A stretch of 64,000 bases of DNA. It comes from JABDIP01 sp965237625 (GTDB taxonomy: Bacteria; Pseudomonadota; Alphaproteobacteria; DSM-16000; Inquilinaceae). The notes under the pieces were generated by a model. That model was not told the DNA's origin and made no database searches. It was given only the letters and a program-made list of their open reading frames with translations. A program made the position numbers and the translations under genes. Shown piece by piece: positions 33,957-42,955 of the stretch. Location of the stretch: positions 62,001-126,000 of the forward strand of contig CBDEGD010000048.1 in NCBI GenBank assembly GCA_965237625.1, in the 5' to 3' direction. The first letter of the stretch is position 1, and the number at the start of each line of letters is the position of its first letter.

Positions 33957-34125
33957 CTTCCGGGTACAGGCCCAGGCTGTTCGGAACGGTCCATGGTGTG
34001 TGCCCGCTGAATTTTCGGTTGTGCGGCCAACCACAAATAAACCTTTCATAAACGCTGGCCTGTCATAGTGGCGAGGTGCCGGTCCGCGCAAGTGCTCGGG
34101 CTGCGCCAGCTAGGAAGGATTGGAC

Positions 34126-34365
34126 ATGCAGATTTCCCCCTCGGCCGCACTTTTCCAAGCTTTGTCCAGCCTCAACCAGCCTCAGGGTCCGCAGGCCCAT
34201 GGCGCCAATGCCGCGCCTTTCGGCAAGGCCGCCAAGCAGGCCGCCCAGGCCCAGACCCCTCAGGCCGTTCCGGCGCCCCAGAGCACCGATACCGAAATCC
34301 GCGTCCGCGAACCGGCTCCCGGCGAGACGCCGGATCGGGGATCGCTGCTGGACTTGTCCGCCTGA
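34126..34365 (+). CDS. Small hypothetical protein, disordered
   Basis: A 79-residue Ala/Pro/Gln-rich protein (MQISPSAALFQALSSLNQPQ at the start), with a charged C-terminus TDTEIRVREPAPGETPDRGS. It looks largely disordered, without signal peptide or membrane segment. AGGAAGG at 34112-34118 is well placed for the ATG at 34126. It lies 69 bp before the Nudix gene. No family recognised; the ribosome-binding site is the main evidence that it is translated. Confidence 0.6.
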   Translation: MQISPSAALFQALSSLNQPQGPQAHGANAAPFGKAAKQAAQAQTPQAVPAPQSTDTEIRVREPAPGETPDRGSLLDLSA

Positions 34366-34434
34366 CCTGAAGACCGGCGGTTCCGCCGCCCGATTTTCCT
34401 TGCCGCCGCCGCCGCCCGGCGGCCCTAATATCCC

Positions 34435-34992
34435 ATGATCGACGATACCAAGCCAGCCGGGTCCAAGCCGGCCGGGCCATCGGTCCGCGCGGTGCCCGAG
34501 GGCGACGACCGCCTGCGCCTGCTGTGCCCCGATTGCGGTTATGTGGCCTATGAGAACCCGAAAATCGTCGTCGGGTCGGTCGCCCTCCTCGACGGCCGCA
34601 TCCTCCTGTGCCGCCGCGCCATTGAGCCGCGCAAGGGCTTCTGGACCCTGCCGGCAGGCTATCTGGAGTTGAACGAGACGCCGGAACAGGGCACGTTGCG
34701 CGAAGCCTGGGAAGAGGCGCGGGCGCGGCTGTCGCTGGACGGGCTGCTGGCGGTGTTCAGCATTCCCCGGATCAGCCAGATCCAGCTCATCTACCGGGCC
34801 CGGCTGACCTCGCCGGAGATCGCGGCCGGGCCGGAATCGGCCGAGGTCGGGATGTTCAACTGGGACGATATCCCGTGGGACGACATCGCTTTCCCGTCGG
34901 TGCATTGGGCGCTCGACCGCTATCGCGAAATCGGGGAAGGGCAGCTTGGGGAGCCATGCGGCAACCCGGAGGCCGATACGCCGGGGCTCTAG
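34435..34992 (+). CDS. Nudix hydrolase with N-terminal zinc ribbon remnant
   Basis: A 185-residue protein. CPDCGYVAYENPK (31-43) resembles the zinc-ribbon lead-in of NudC/ADP-ribose-type Nudix proteins with only one Cys pair. The Nudix box follows (GYLELNETPEQGTLREAWEE), with the conserved Glu cluster for Mg binding. It should hydrolyse a nucleoside diphosphate linked to another moiety; the substrate is unknown. It is convergent with the WYL regulator gene, 74 bp apart. Confidence 0.9.
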   Translation: MIDDTKPAGSKPAGPSVRAVPEGDDRLRLLCPDCGYVAYENPKIVVGSVALLDGRILLCRRAIEPRKGFWTLPAGYLELNETPEQGTLREAWEEARARLSLDGLLAVFSIPRISQIQLIYRARLTSPEIAAGPESAEVGMFNWDDIPWDDIAFPSVHWALDRYREIGEGQLGEPCGNPEADTPGL

Positions 34993-35066
34993 CTTGGACG
35001 CCAGGTCAGCACTATCCTTCTCCCACAAGGGGCAAGGTGATCACTGCGCCCCCGCGTCGCCCACCC

Positions 35067-35753
35067 TCATGTCCGATTGCTCTGGCGGGCCAGGTAGTCG
35101 ATGAGGCGGCGGCCCTGGATGGGCGGGTAGCGGTCTTCCTGCACGGTCGCTTCGCGCATCCGGTCGACCCGGAAGGAGCGGAAATCCTCGCGCAGCTCGC
35201 ACCAGCTGATCATCAGCCAAACGGGGCCGAAAAACGCCAGCCCCAGCGGCCAGATGGTCCGGGTACTCTCCCCGCCCGATAGATCCTGATACGCGATGTC
35301 CACCTTGCGGGATTCCCGAACGGCCCCGCGCAACGCCGCCAGATCGACGCTGATCTCCTCGCGGTAGTGGCTGCCCGGGGCAAACAGGGCGGTGTCGCGG
35401 AATATTCGGCGCTGGCGGTCTGGCAGGGCGTGCTCGATCTTGGCCAGGGCGTTCTCGGCCGCTCGGCCCAGGCGCTCGTCGCCCCAACTGCCGACGATCT
35501 TGGCGCCGAGCACGATGGCCTCGATTTCCTCCAGGGTGAACATCAGCGGCGGCAGGTCGTAACCGTCGCGCAGTACATATCCAAGGCCGGCCTCCCCCTC
35601 GATTGGGACGCCGGACCCGACCAGGTCGGCGACGTCGCGATAGATGGTGCGGATCGATACCTCCAGCTCTTCGGCCAGGTCGCGCGCGGTGGTTAGCCGG
35701 CGGCGGCGGCGGAGCGCCTGGATCACCTGAAACAACCGGTCGGCGCGGCGCAT
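35067..35753 (-). CDS. WYL-domain transcriptional regulator (YafY type)
   Basis: A 228-residue regulator: an N-terminal helix-turn-helix (RADRLFQVIQALRRRRRLTT, then DLAEELEVSIRTIYRD), a central linker, and a WYL domain (about 135-215; here WPLGLAFFGPVWLMISWCE). It is divergent from a VOC gene, a common pairing in which the regulator controls its neighbour. The 24-bp inverted repeat at 35793-35816 between them is the candidate operator. Confidence 0.92.
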   Translation of the reverse strand: MRRADRLFQVIQALRRRRRLTTARDLAEELEVSIRTIYRDVADLVGSGVPIEGEAGLGYVLRDGYDLPPLMFTLEEIEAIVLGAKIVGSWGDERLGRAAENALAKIEHALPDRQRRIFRDTALFAPGSHYREEISVDLAALRGAVRESRKVDIAYQDLSGGESTRTIWPLGLAFFGPVWLMISWCELREDFRSFRVDRMREATVQEDRYPPIQGRRLIDYLARQSNRT

Positions 35754-35792
35754 CGATCCTCCGTTTCATTAGGTCGTCAGAGTAGCGGAACC

Positions 35793-35816
35793 CTACTGAC
35801 ACCATGCTGTCAGTAG
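35793..35816. promoter_or_regulatory. Candidate operator of the WYL regulator
   Basis: CTACTGACA and TGTCAGTAG form a perfect 9-bp inverted repeat with a 6-bp spacer, midway between the divergent regulator and VOC genes. Placement suits joint control of both promoters. Confidence 0.6.
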
Positions 35817-35882
35817 TGCCGTGCTACTCCTTTTTCGACGCTCCGGATAGGGGCCGGAACACTCTCCAAGGGAATTCTGGGA

Positions 35883-36371
35883 ATGAGCCTGAAATCCGTC
35901 TGCCCGATGGTCGCAACTCACCGATTGCCGGAGACCCGAGCGTTTTACGACTGGCTCGGTTTTAAGGTCATCAGCGCCGATCCCCGCTCACTGCAACTCG
36001 CCTGGCCGGACGATTCCGGTGTCAGGATAGGCTTCATGGTGGCCGACGATCCGAACCAGCCAAATGTTTTCCAGACCCGTTTCGGCGGCCAGGGTGTGGT
36101 GATGCGTTTCGATGTAGAGGATATCGATACGTTGTACCGGCGTATCGGTGCGGTCCACACCCTCGCGGTGAAGCTGCGCGATGGACCCGCCGGCCGCCGG
36201 CACTTCGCGATTATCGACCCGAACGGCCTGGTGTTGGAATTCGTCGAACCGATGCAACTGCGGGCCGATGGTCGGGATCGTCTTGAAGAAGGGCTCTCGC
36301 GCCCGTTGCCCAAACCCGCACCCCAGGCGGTGTTGTACCCAAGAACGGCTCAGATCAGTTTCTCGCGGTGA
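35883..36371 (+). CDS. VOC (glyoxalase/bleomycin-resistance) family protein
   Basis: A 162-residue protein with one VOC unit: VCPMVATHRLPETRAFYDWLGF at the start and RHFAIIDPNGLVLEFVEP at the close, with a Pro/Arg tail. Divergent from the WYL-domain regulator, which probably controls it. Likely role: detoxification or binding of a small molecule. The ATG at 35883 follows AAGGGA. Convergent with ispZ across a strong palindrome. Confidence 0.87.
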   Translation: MSLKSVCPMVATHRLPETRAFYDWLGFKVISADPRSLQLAWPDDSGVRIGFMVADDPNQPNVFQTRFGGQGVVMRFDVEDIDTLYRRIGAVHTLAVKLRDGPAGRRHFAIIDPNGLVLEFVEPMQLRADGRDRLEEGLSRPLPKPAPQAVLYPRTAQISFSR

Positions 36372-36401
36372 CGGGCGATGGCCCGGCGCACCCGGAGCTT
36401 A

Positions 36402-36522
36402 GAGCGTTTTCCGCTCACGCGGAATCGGCACCGGCCCGCTCCCCCGCCCGGCCACCCAACGATAGTATCCTCATGGGTGGCCGGGCGGGGGAGCGGGCCG
36501 GTGCCGTATGATCAGAAAATGC
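36402..36522. repeat. GAGCATTTTCC-type repeat with a perfect 32-bp hairpin
   Basis: The stem at 36427-36458 pairs perfectly with 36474-36505 (32 bp, 15-nt loop), a very stable GC-rich hairpin. The flanks GAGCGTTTTCCGCTCACGCGG (split here as GAGCGTTTTCC and GCTCACGCGG) and CAGAAAATGCTC form partly matching outer arms. It fills the convergent gap between the VOC gene and ispZ, whose TGA stop abuts the right edge. A version lacking the long hairpin lies at 59189-59236. Confidence 0.88.
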
Positions 36523-37128
36523 TCAGTCGCCCGCGGGTGTCGGCTCTTCGATCTGGTGAGCAGTGATCAGCGGGACTTGCGCGACGGCGAAGGCCATGGT
36601 CAGCGGCATCAGCCCGAAGAGCTTGAAGCCGGCCCAGAATTCGGTCGAGAAATTCCGCCATACCACTTCGTTCAGCACCGCCAGCACGATGAAGAAGACC
36701 GCCCAGCGCAGGCCGAGCTTGTGCCAGCCTTCATTGTCCAGATGCAGGACCGCTCCCATCAGCAGCTTCAGATAGGGCCGCTTCAGCGCCAGCCCGACGA
36801 ACAGCACCGCGGAGAACAGCAGATTGACGATGGTCGGCTTGACCTTGATGAAGAATTCGTCGTCCAGCCACAGGGTCAGACCACCGAACAGCATCACGAA
36901 GCCGCAGCCGACCAGCGGCATCACCGGAATGCGCTTTTCCAGCCGGTAGGAAAGCAGCACCGCGATCGGGGTCGCCACCATGAAGGCGGCGGTGGCCGGC
37001 ATGATGCCGAACTGGCCGTTGGTGACGAAGAAGATCAGCAGCGGTCCCATCTCCAGCGCCAGGCGGAGAAACGGGGACACCGCCTTGCCGTTGCCGGCTG
37101 AGGGTGAATTCGGCGACGTCTCGGTCAC
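36523..37128 (-). CDS. ispZ: Inner-membrane septation protein A (YciB/IspZ)
   Basis: A 201-residue integral membrane protein with about five helices. The family pattern is clear: LALEMGPLLIFFVTN, YRLEKRIPVMPL, LTLWLDDEFFIKVKPTIVN and WRNFSTEFWAGFKLFG. YciB takes part in cell-envelope synthesis and septation. It is the last gene of the dapF to ispZ operon; its start overlaps the amn stop as ATGA, and its stop is at the edge of the hairpin repeat. Confidence 0.94.
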   Translation of the reverse strand: MTETSPNSPSAGNGKAVSPFLRLALEMGPLLIFFVTNGQFGIMPATAAFMVATPIAVLLSYRLEKRIPVMPLVGCGFVMLFGGLTLWLDDEFFIKVKPTIVNLLFSAVLFVGLALKRPYLKLLMGAVLHLDNEGWHKLGLRWAVFFIVLAVLNEVVWRNFSTEFWAGFKLFGLMPLTMAFAVAQVPLITAHQIEEPTPAGD

Positions 37129-38612
37129 TGGAAGCCGACCTCGTCGAAGGTCCTGAGCTTGCGGCTGTGCAGCCGTTCCAACCCCAATTCGCGCAGGATC
37201 TCCATGGCGTGGATGCCGATTTCCAAATGCTGGCCGACCTGCTTCTTGTAGAAGACATTGGCCATCCCCGGCAGCTTCAGCTCACCATGCAGCGGCTTGT
37301 CTGAAACGCAGAGCAGGGTGCCGTAGGGAACCCGGAAGCGGAAGCCATTGGCGGCGATGGTGGCGCTCTCCATGTCCAGGGCAATGGCGCGTGACATGGA
37401 CAACCGTTCCACCGGCTCACGATAGTCGCGCAGCTCCCAGTTCCGATTGTCGATGGTGGCGACGGTGCCGGTCCGCATGATGCTTTTCAGCTCATAACCG
37501 GTGAGGCCGGTCTGCTCGCTGACGGCCTGCTCCAGCGCCTGCTGGATCTCGGCGAGTGCGGGAATCGGTGCCCAGAGCGGCAGATCGGCGTCCAGCACGT
37601 GGTCTTCGCGGACATAGCCATGGGCCAGTACATAATCGCCCAGTTTTTGCGTGTTCCTCAGGCCGGCGCAGTGGCCGAGCATCAGCCAGGCATGAGGCCG
37701 CAGCACCGCGACGTGATCGGTGATGGTCTTGGCGTTGGACGGGCCGACGCCGATATTGACCATGGTGATGCCGGAATGGTTGGCTCGCTTCAGATGGTAG
37801 GCCGGCATCTGCGGCAACCGGTCGATCAAGGCGCCACGCGGCCCGCTATCGTCGAGGCGGCAATTCGGGGTCACCCGGTTGCCAGGCTCCACGAACGCCT
37901 CGTAGTCGCAATCGCCGCTGGACATCATCTCATGGGCCAGGCGCACGAACTCGTCGATATAGAATTGGTAGTTGGTGAACAGCACGTGGTTCTGAAAGTG
38001 CCGGCAATCGGTCGCGGAATAATGCTTCAGACGGTGCAGCGAATAATCGATGCGCGGCGCGGTGAACAGCGCCAGCGGCCGGGATTCGCCACGCCGAGAG
38101 GTGAAGGTGCCATTGACGATGCTGTCGTCGGTCAGCGCCAGGTCCGGCACGTCGAACACGTCGCGCAGCAGGCCGAGCCGGTCCGGCGACAGATCGCCTT
38201 CCACATGCAGCCCATCGGGAAAGGCGAAATGGATTGGGATCGGCAATTCGCTGATGCCGACCTCCAAGGGGACCTGATGGTTTTTGATGAGTTGGGTGAA
38301 TTGCTGCAATAGGTAGTTGCTGAACAGATCGGGCCGGGTGATCGTCGTCGAATAGGTGTCGGGCGTCGAGACGAACCCAAAGCTCAGCCGGGTATCGACC
38401 CGCGCGAAGCCCGACGTCTTGACCCGGACGTAGGGATAACAGGCCCGTACCCGGCCGGTCAGCGCGCCGCCCTTGGCGAACTCGGTGAACCGGTCGCGCA
38501 GGAATCCGGTGCTTTCGTCATAGATCTCTTTCAGGCAATTGAGAACGCTCTCGGGATTGTCGAAAGATACCGGCTTTCGGGTCGCACTTGCGCAGGTTTC
38601 AAACTTAGTCAT
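37125..38612 (-). CDS. amn: AMP nucleosidase
   Basis: A 495-residue enzyme hydrolysing AMP to adenine and ribose-5-phosphate. The N-terminal AMP-nucleosidase domain (about 15-180) precedes a nucleoside-phosphorylase fold with MVNIGVGPSNAKTITDH, LMLGHCAGLRNTQKLGDYVL and ALDMESATIAANGF. Length is close to E. coli Amn (484). It overlaps both ftsY (upstream) and ispZ (downstream) by 4 nt, so it is fully embedded in a core operon. Confidence 0.96.
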   Translation of the reverse strand: MTKFETCASATRKPVSFDNPESVLNCLKEIYDESTGFLRDRFTEFAKGGALTGRVRACYPYVRVKTSGFARVDTRLSFGFVSTPDTYSTTITRPDLFSNYLLQQFTQLIKNHQVPLEVGISELPIPIHFAFPDGLHVEGDLSPDRLGLLRDVFDVPDLALTDDSIVNGTFTSRRGESRPLALFTAPRIDYSLHRLKHYSATDCRHFQNHVLFTNYQFYIDEFVRLAHEMMSSGDCDYEAFVEPGNRVTPNCRLDDSGPRGALIDRLPQMPAYHLKRANHSGITMVNIGVGPSNAKTITDHVAVLRPHAWLMLGHCAGLRNTQKLGDYVLAHGYVREDHVLDADLPLWAPIPALAEIQQALEQAVSEQTGLTGYELKSIMRTGTVATIDNRNWELRDYREPVERLSMSRAIALDMESATIAANGFRFRVPYGTLLCVSDKPLHGELKLPGMANVFYKKQVGQHLEIGIHAMEILRELGLERLHSRKLRTFDEVGFQ

Positions 38613-39577
38613 TCAGTCTCCTCTAATGCCATCAGCGAGCGGGCGAACCCCTGCGCATCGAACGGCCGCAGATCGTCGATGCCTTCGCCGACACCGATGG
38701 CGTGAACCGGAAGTCCGAATCGTTCGGCCAGGGCGACGAGTACGCCGCCGCGCGCCGAGCCGTCCAGCTTGGTGACGATCAGTCCGGTCACGTTGACAAT
38801 GTCGCGGAACACCTCGACCTGGGCGTGGGCGTTCTGCCCGGTGGTCGCATCCAATACCAATAATACCGCATGCGGGGCGGTTGCGTCCTGTTTCTTCAAT
38901 ACCCGGCCGATCTTCTCCAACTCGGACATCAGCCCGGCCTTGTTCTGCAGCCGTCCGGCGGTGTCCACTAGCAGAATATCGGTGTTCGCCGCCTTCGCCT
39001 GTTGCAGCGCCTCGAAGGCCAGTCCGGCGGCATCGGCACCGGGCTTTCCCGACACGACCGGCGCGCCGGCCCGCTCGCCCCAAACCTGCAGCTGCCCAAT
39101 CGCCGCCGCCCGGAAGGTGTCGCCGGCGGCCATCATCACCGATCGCCCTTCGGACTGCCACTGCGCCGCCAGCTTGCCGATGGTGGTGGTCTTGCCGGTA
39201 CCGTTGACGCCGACCACCAGAATCACCGTCGGCCGGTGTTCCGAGCCAACGGCCAACGGTTTTGCCACCGGTTCCAGGATCGCCGCCACCTGCTCGGCCA
39301 GGGCGCGGCGGATTTCATCGGCCGAGACATCCTTGCCGAATCGGGTGCGCGCCAGCTCCGCCGTCAGCTTCGCGGCAGTGGCCGGTCCCAGATCGGCGGT
39401 GATCAGCAGCTCCTCCAGCTCCTCCAGCGCCGCATCGTCCAGCTTGCGCTTGGTGAAGATGCCGGTGATGCCGTCGGTCAGCCGGGAAGAGGACCGCGAC
39501 AGCCCCGCCTTCAGCCGGGCGAACCAACCGCCGGTCGCGGCCTTCTCCCCGGCCCGATCCTCTGTCTGATCTTCCAT
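38609..39577 (-). CDS. ftsY: Signal recognition particle receptor
   Basis: A 322-residue SRP GTPase: a short acidic N-terminus, an N domain (FARLKAGLSRSSSRLTDGIT), and a G domain with VNGTGKTTT, DTFRAAA, DTAGRL and TKLDGSARGG. It docks Ffh-ribosome complexes at the membrane. The ATG at 39577 is assumed; an in-frame ATG at 39592 would add five residues. It overlaps amn by 4 nt. Its partner gene ffh is also in this window (44573..45967). Confidence 0.96.
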   Translation of the reverse strand: MEDQTEDRAGEKAATGGWFARLKAGLSRSSSRLTDGITGIFTKRKLDDAALEELEELLITADLGPATAAKLTAELARTRFGKDVSADEIRRALAEQVAAILEPVAKPLAVGSEHRPTVILVVGVNGTGKTTTIGKLAAQWQSEGRSVMMAAGDTFRAAAIGQLQVWGERAGAPVVSGKPGADAAGLAFEALQQAKAANTDILLVDTAGRLQNKAGLMSELEKIGRVLKKQDATAPHAVLLVLDATTGQNAHAQVEVFRDIVNVTGLIVTKLDGSARGGVLVALAERFGLPVHAIGVGEGIDDLRPFDAQGFARSLMALEETE

Positions 39578-39611
39578 GTGTCCCGATGTCATATGGCGTG
39601 CTCGAACCCAG

Positions 39612-40916
39612 TCATGCCGCAACGGCGCCGATCAACCGGCTGCCGTCCAGGCCGGTCATGCGGGCGCTGACCAGCCTGCCCGGCGTCTGCGGTTGGTTGA
39701 ATGACACCTGGGCGAAATGTTCGGTGCGGCCAAGCGTTTCCTTCTCCATCAGCACGGTGGCATTCCGGCCTACCTGACCTGACAGATAGGAAGCGACAGC
39801 ACGTTCACCAGCCCTGCGCAGGCGGGCCGCCCGTTCCTTGCGGATCGGCACCGGCACCGCCGGCATCCGTGCCGCCGGGGTGCCGGGGCGTTCGGAATAG
39901 GGGAAGACGTGGAGGTAGGTCAGGCCGCACTCTTCGACCGCGCCCAGCGTGTTCTCGAACATCGCCTCGGTTTCGGTCGGGAAGCCGGCGATCAGATCGG
40001 CGCCGAACACGATACCGGGACGCAGGCGCCGCGCCCTTTCGCACAGCGCCACGGCGTCGGCGCGCAGATGGCGGCGCTTCATGCGCTTCAGGATCAAATC
40101 GTCGCCGGCCTGCAGCGAGAGATGCAGATGCGGCATCAGCCGGGGCTCCTCGGCGATCAGCCGCCACAGATCCTCGTCGATCTCCACCGGGTCCAGTGAG
40201 GACAGGCGCAGGCGCGGCAGATCCGGCACCTGGGCCAGCAGCCGGCGGATCATCTGGCCCAGACTCGGCCGGCCCGGCAGATCGGCGCCATAGGAGGTGA
40301 TGTCGACGCCGCTCAGCACCGCCTCGGCATATCCGGCCGCGACCAGATTGCGGGTCTGGGCGACGATCTCGCCGATCGGCACCGAGCGGGAATGGCCGCG
40401 TCCGAAGGGGATAATGCAGAAGGTGCAGCGATGGTCGCAGCCATTCTGGACCTGCAGGAAGGCGCGAGCCCTTCCGTCGAAGCCCTCCACCAGATGCCCG
40501 GCGGTCTCCTCAACCGCCATGATGTCGTTGACCCGGACCCGCTCGCCGCCCGGCGCCAGGGCGGATTCAGTCCAGGCATCGGCGCGCATCTTGTCGTCAT
40601 TGCCCAGCACCCGGTCGACTTCGGGCATGGCGGCGTAGCGGTCGGGGTCGATCTGGGCGGAACAGCCGGTCACCACGATGCGCGCATCGGGACGCCGTCG
40701 CCGCGCCCGGCGGATCGCCTGCCGCGCCTGCCGCTCCGCCTCCGCCGTGACCGCGCAGGTATTGACGATGACAAGATCGTCCAGCCCGGCCCGCCGGGCA
40801 TGGCCGCGCATGACCTCGCTCTCATAGGTATTGAGCCGGCAGCCGAAGGTGAGGATTTCCGGACCTTCTGGGACGGCATCGGCCTTCGCGGCGCTGCTGG
40901 TTGCAGTATCCGACAT
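39612..40916 (-). CDS. mtaB: tRNA t6A37 methylthiotransferase
   Basis: A 434-residue radical-SAM enzyme: an N-terminal MTTase domain with three Cys (TFGCRLN, VNTCAVT, VTGCSAQ) for one Fe-S cluster, the radical-SAM motif CDHRCTFC, and a C-terminal TRAM-like domain. The TFGCRLNTYES start is typical of MtaB rather than MiaB or RimO. It adds a methylthio group to t6A37 in tRNA. The start at 40916 is chosen because the longer frame adds non-homologous sequence. It lies 34 bp upstream of ftsY. Confidence 0.95.
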   Translation of the reverse strand: MSDTATSSAAKADAVPEGPEILTFGCRLNTYESEVMRGHARRAGLDDLVIVNTCAVTAEAERQARQAIRRARRRRPDARIVVTGCSAQIDPDRYAAMPEVDRVLGNDDKMRADAWTESALAPGGERVRVNDIMAVEETAGHLVEGFDGRARAFLQVQNGCDHRCTFCIIPFGRGHSRSVPIGEIVAQTRNLVAAGYAEAVLSGVDITSYGADLPGRPSLGQMIRRLLAQVPDLPRLRLSSLDPVEIDEDLWRLIAEEPRLMPHLHLSLQAGDDLILKRMKRRHLRADAVALCERARRLRPGIVFGADLIAGFPTETEAMFENTLGAVEECGLTYLHVFPYSERPGTPAARMPAVPVPIRKERAARLRRAGERAVASYLSGQVGRNATVLMEKETLGRTEHFAQVSFNQPQTPGRLVSARMTGLDGSRLIGAVAA

Positions 40917-40980
40917 GGGCGCGGTTATAGGCAGGGTATGGCCGGCTGTCCATCGCAGGCAGCCGGCGCAATGATGGCGG

Positions 40981-41184
40981 TCAGGATATGGTCTCCGATC
41001 CGGGTTCACTGCGGCCCAACAAGGCGTCGAAATCCCCGATCGCCTTCTCGAATTTCTCGCGGCATCCGGGATTGCAGAATCCCACCACATTGCCCCGATA
41101 GGACGTCAGCGAGTCCGCGGCCACCGGCTTTCCCGACCAGGGGCAGGTGTTGTTGATGCAGTTGGCTATATCAAGAGCGTTCAT
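40981..41184 (-). CDS. Small YHS/TRASH-like metal-binding protein
   Basis: A 67-residue protein with Cys9, Cys14, and a CNPGC motif in YRGNVVGFCNPGCREKFEKAI, the treble-clef style of YHS/TRASH domains that bind a metal through Cys residues. Relatives are often labelled as glutathione S-transferase, which the sequence does not support. GGAGA precedes the ATG. It lies between dapF and mtaB in the operon. Confidence 0.8.
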   Translation of the reverse strand: MNALDIANCINNTCPWSGKPVAADSLTSYRGNVVGFCNPGCREKFEKAIGDFDALLGRSEPGSETIS

Positions 41185-41223
41185 AGTGTCTCCGCCTTGG
41201 TCGCGTCCGTGCCGCGCCGCGAT

Positions 41224-42051
41224 TCAGGCCAGCAGCGACTCGTCCAGCGTTCCGGCGAAGCTGGTGGCGACCGGCCCGGTCATCACAACGTGACCGTCCT
41301 CGCGCCAGTCGATCCACAGCGTCCCGCCATCCAGCACCACCTCCACCCGGCGGCCGGTCAGGCCGCGGCGATGGGCGGCGACGGCTGCCGCGCAGGCGCC
41401 GGAGCCGCAGGCGCGGGTGATGCCCACGCCGCGCTCCCAGACCCGCATACGCAGCTGGTCGGGCCCGAGCAGGTGCACGACCTCGATATTGGCGCGCTCC
41501 GGAAAGAACGGATGGGTTTCCAATTCGGGGCCGATCACCGGCAGAAGCACCGCCTCGGCATCGTCGACGAAAAAGACGGCGTGCGGATTGCCCATATTGA
41601 CGCCGGCCGGGTCGGAGAGGTCGTCATTGCCGACAGGCATGTGCAGCGTGTCGCATTCCGACGCGACCGGTATGTCCTGCCAGTCCAGCAGCGCCGGCCC
41701 CATATCGACGGACATGGCGCCATTATCGGCAGCGGTGCAGACAAGAACCCCGGCCGCAGTCCGAATGCGGATTTCGTCCTTGCCGGTTTCCGCCATCAGC
41801 AGCGACGCGACGCATCGGGTTCCGTTGCCGCAGGCGCCGACCTCGCTGCCGTCGGCGTTCAGGATGCGCATGGCGGCATCGGCCTCCGGGCCATCGGGCG
41901 GCTCGATGACCAGCAGCTGGTCGCAGCCGACACCGGTTCGCCGATCGGCAATAGCGCCGGCCGCCGCCGTCAGAGAGAGCGGTTGGTGACGGGCATCGAC
42001 AACGACAAAATCATTGCCGAGCCCATGCATCTTGCGAAAGGCGATGGCCAT
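41224..42051 (-). CDS. dapF: Diaminopimelate epimerase
   Basis: A 275-residue enzyme interconverting LL- and meso-diaminopimelate for lysine and peptidoglycan. The two catalytic cysteines are in GACGNGTRC (Cys74) and RACGSGACA (Cys215), and MHGLGNDFVVVD is at the N-terminus. It heads the mtaB-ftsY-amn-ispZ operon. The stop codon of the Shedu-like gene is only 2 nt upstream of its ATG, so its ribosome-binding site lies within foreign-looking DNA. Confidence 0.97.
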   Translation of the reverse strand: MAIAFRKMHGLGNDFVVVDARHQPLSLTAAAGAIADRRTGVGCDQLLVIEPPDGPEADAAMRILNADGSEVGACGNGTRCVASLLMAETGKDEIRIRTAAGVLVCTAADNGAMSVDMGPALLDWQDIPVASECDTLHMPVGNDDLSDPAGVNMGNPHAVFFVDDAEAVLLPVIGPELETHPFFPERANIEVVHLLGPDQLRMRVWERGVGITRACGSGACAAAVAAHRRGLTGRRVEVVLDGGTLWIDWREDGHVVMTGPVATSFAGTLDESLLA

Positions 42052-42053
42052 TT

Positions 42054-42731
42054 CTACTGCTCTGTAGTCAGTTCAAATACTCTACTTTGCCAATTCCGCA
42101 TACTTTCCCAATGTCCGCAGCGTGCGCCGGCCCATTCAAAGAGCCAGTCATACGTGTGTATCTGCAAATGGCACGATTTCTCTATTTGTCGGCGTACTAC
42201 CTTGTGATTTTCAGTTAGCAGTTTTCTTGTTCCAATTAGTATGAGGCCAAATACATGGGAGTGGATGTCGAATAGTCCCAGCCCATGTTGATCGGTGGGC
42301 TTGGAGGCGTAGTCATGATTTGCCTCTAACCACGAGCGCCATTTCATGATCTGAGTTTGAGCATCCACAAGAGTTGATGAAGGCTTTCCTGACTTTAGGA
42401 ATGGCCGTACATGTGGTTGCTTCAGTTCTACGGCTACCCAAGAGTATCCACCCGAGTGTCTATCACCAACCAGAAAATCTGGAACAAATTCTGCGCCTAG
42501 TCTCTTTTGTGGGATTAGCCAACGCCCGTGTCCGCCACCCATGCACTGAGCAAGTATTTCTGGATGCTTCTCGAGGCATTTTTGAACGTGACGTTCCTTT
42601 GTCTTAGGATCATCCAAAATTACTCTTAGTTCATCGAGCATTTCCCGACGAATTGCATTCTCCCTCACGTAGAATTCAGGCAAATTTTGAAGGCTTGAGT
42701 AGTCAGTATCTTCACCTGTCGAATTTCCCAT
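42054..42731 (-). CDS. Shedu-like (DUF4263) PD-(D/E)XK nuclease, probable antiphage protein
   Basis: A 225-residue protein. Residues 80-130 hold a nuclease core: Asp85 in EFVPDFLVG, Glu102 and Lys104 in VAVELKQPHV, and Gln125/Gln127 in DAQTQIMKW. This matches the C-terminal domain of Shedu SduA defence nucleases, where Pro-Asp, ELK and a Gln-Ile helix recur. The N-terminal sensor part is short. Base composition is clearly AT-richer than the flanking genes, suggesting recent transfer. It is cotranscribed into dapF. Nuclease family: confident; defence role: inference from family. Confidence 0.82.
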   Translation of the reverse strand: MGNSTGEDTDYSSLQNLPEFYVRENAIRREMLDELRVILDDPKTKERHVQKCLEKHPEILAQCMGGGHGRWLIPQKRLGAEFVPDFLVGDRHSGGYSWVAVELKQPHVRPFLKSGKPSSTLVDAQTQIMKWRSWLEANHDYASKPTDQHGLGLFDIHSHVFGLILIGTRKLLTENHKVVRRQIEKSCHLQIHTYDWLFEWAGARCGHWESMRNWQSRVFELTTEQ

Positions 42732-42955
42732 ATTGCATCATCTTCCAAGTGTGTGGGCTTCCTATCGACGCCGGGAATGCGTGGTTTACGCGGAACCGCG
42801 AACTCGTCCCTCGCAGCGTGCTCTGTGAGAGAAAAATAACACTAATTGGGGTCAAATGGCGACCGAGGGGCGTGAGGCCATGGCTGGCGGGATTTCGCTT
42901 GGATTACGGCGAATGCGGCAGGAGCAGAGCTGGGATAGGCGTGGGAGACCCAGCC

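Noticed and set aside
40981..41184. Glutathione S-transferase
   Set aside because: At 67 residues with a Cys-rich treble-clef pattern it lacks any GST fold; a YHS/TRASH-like metal site fits better.
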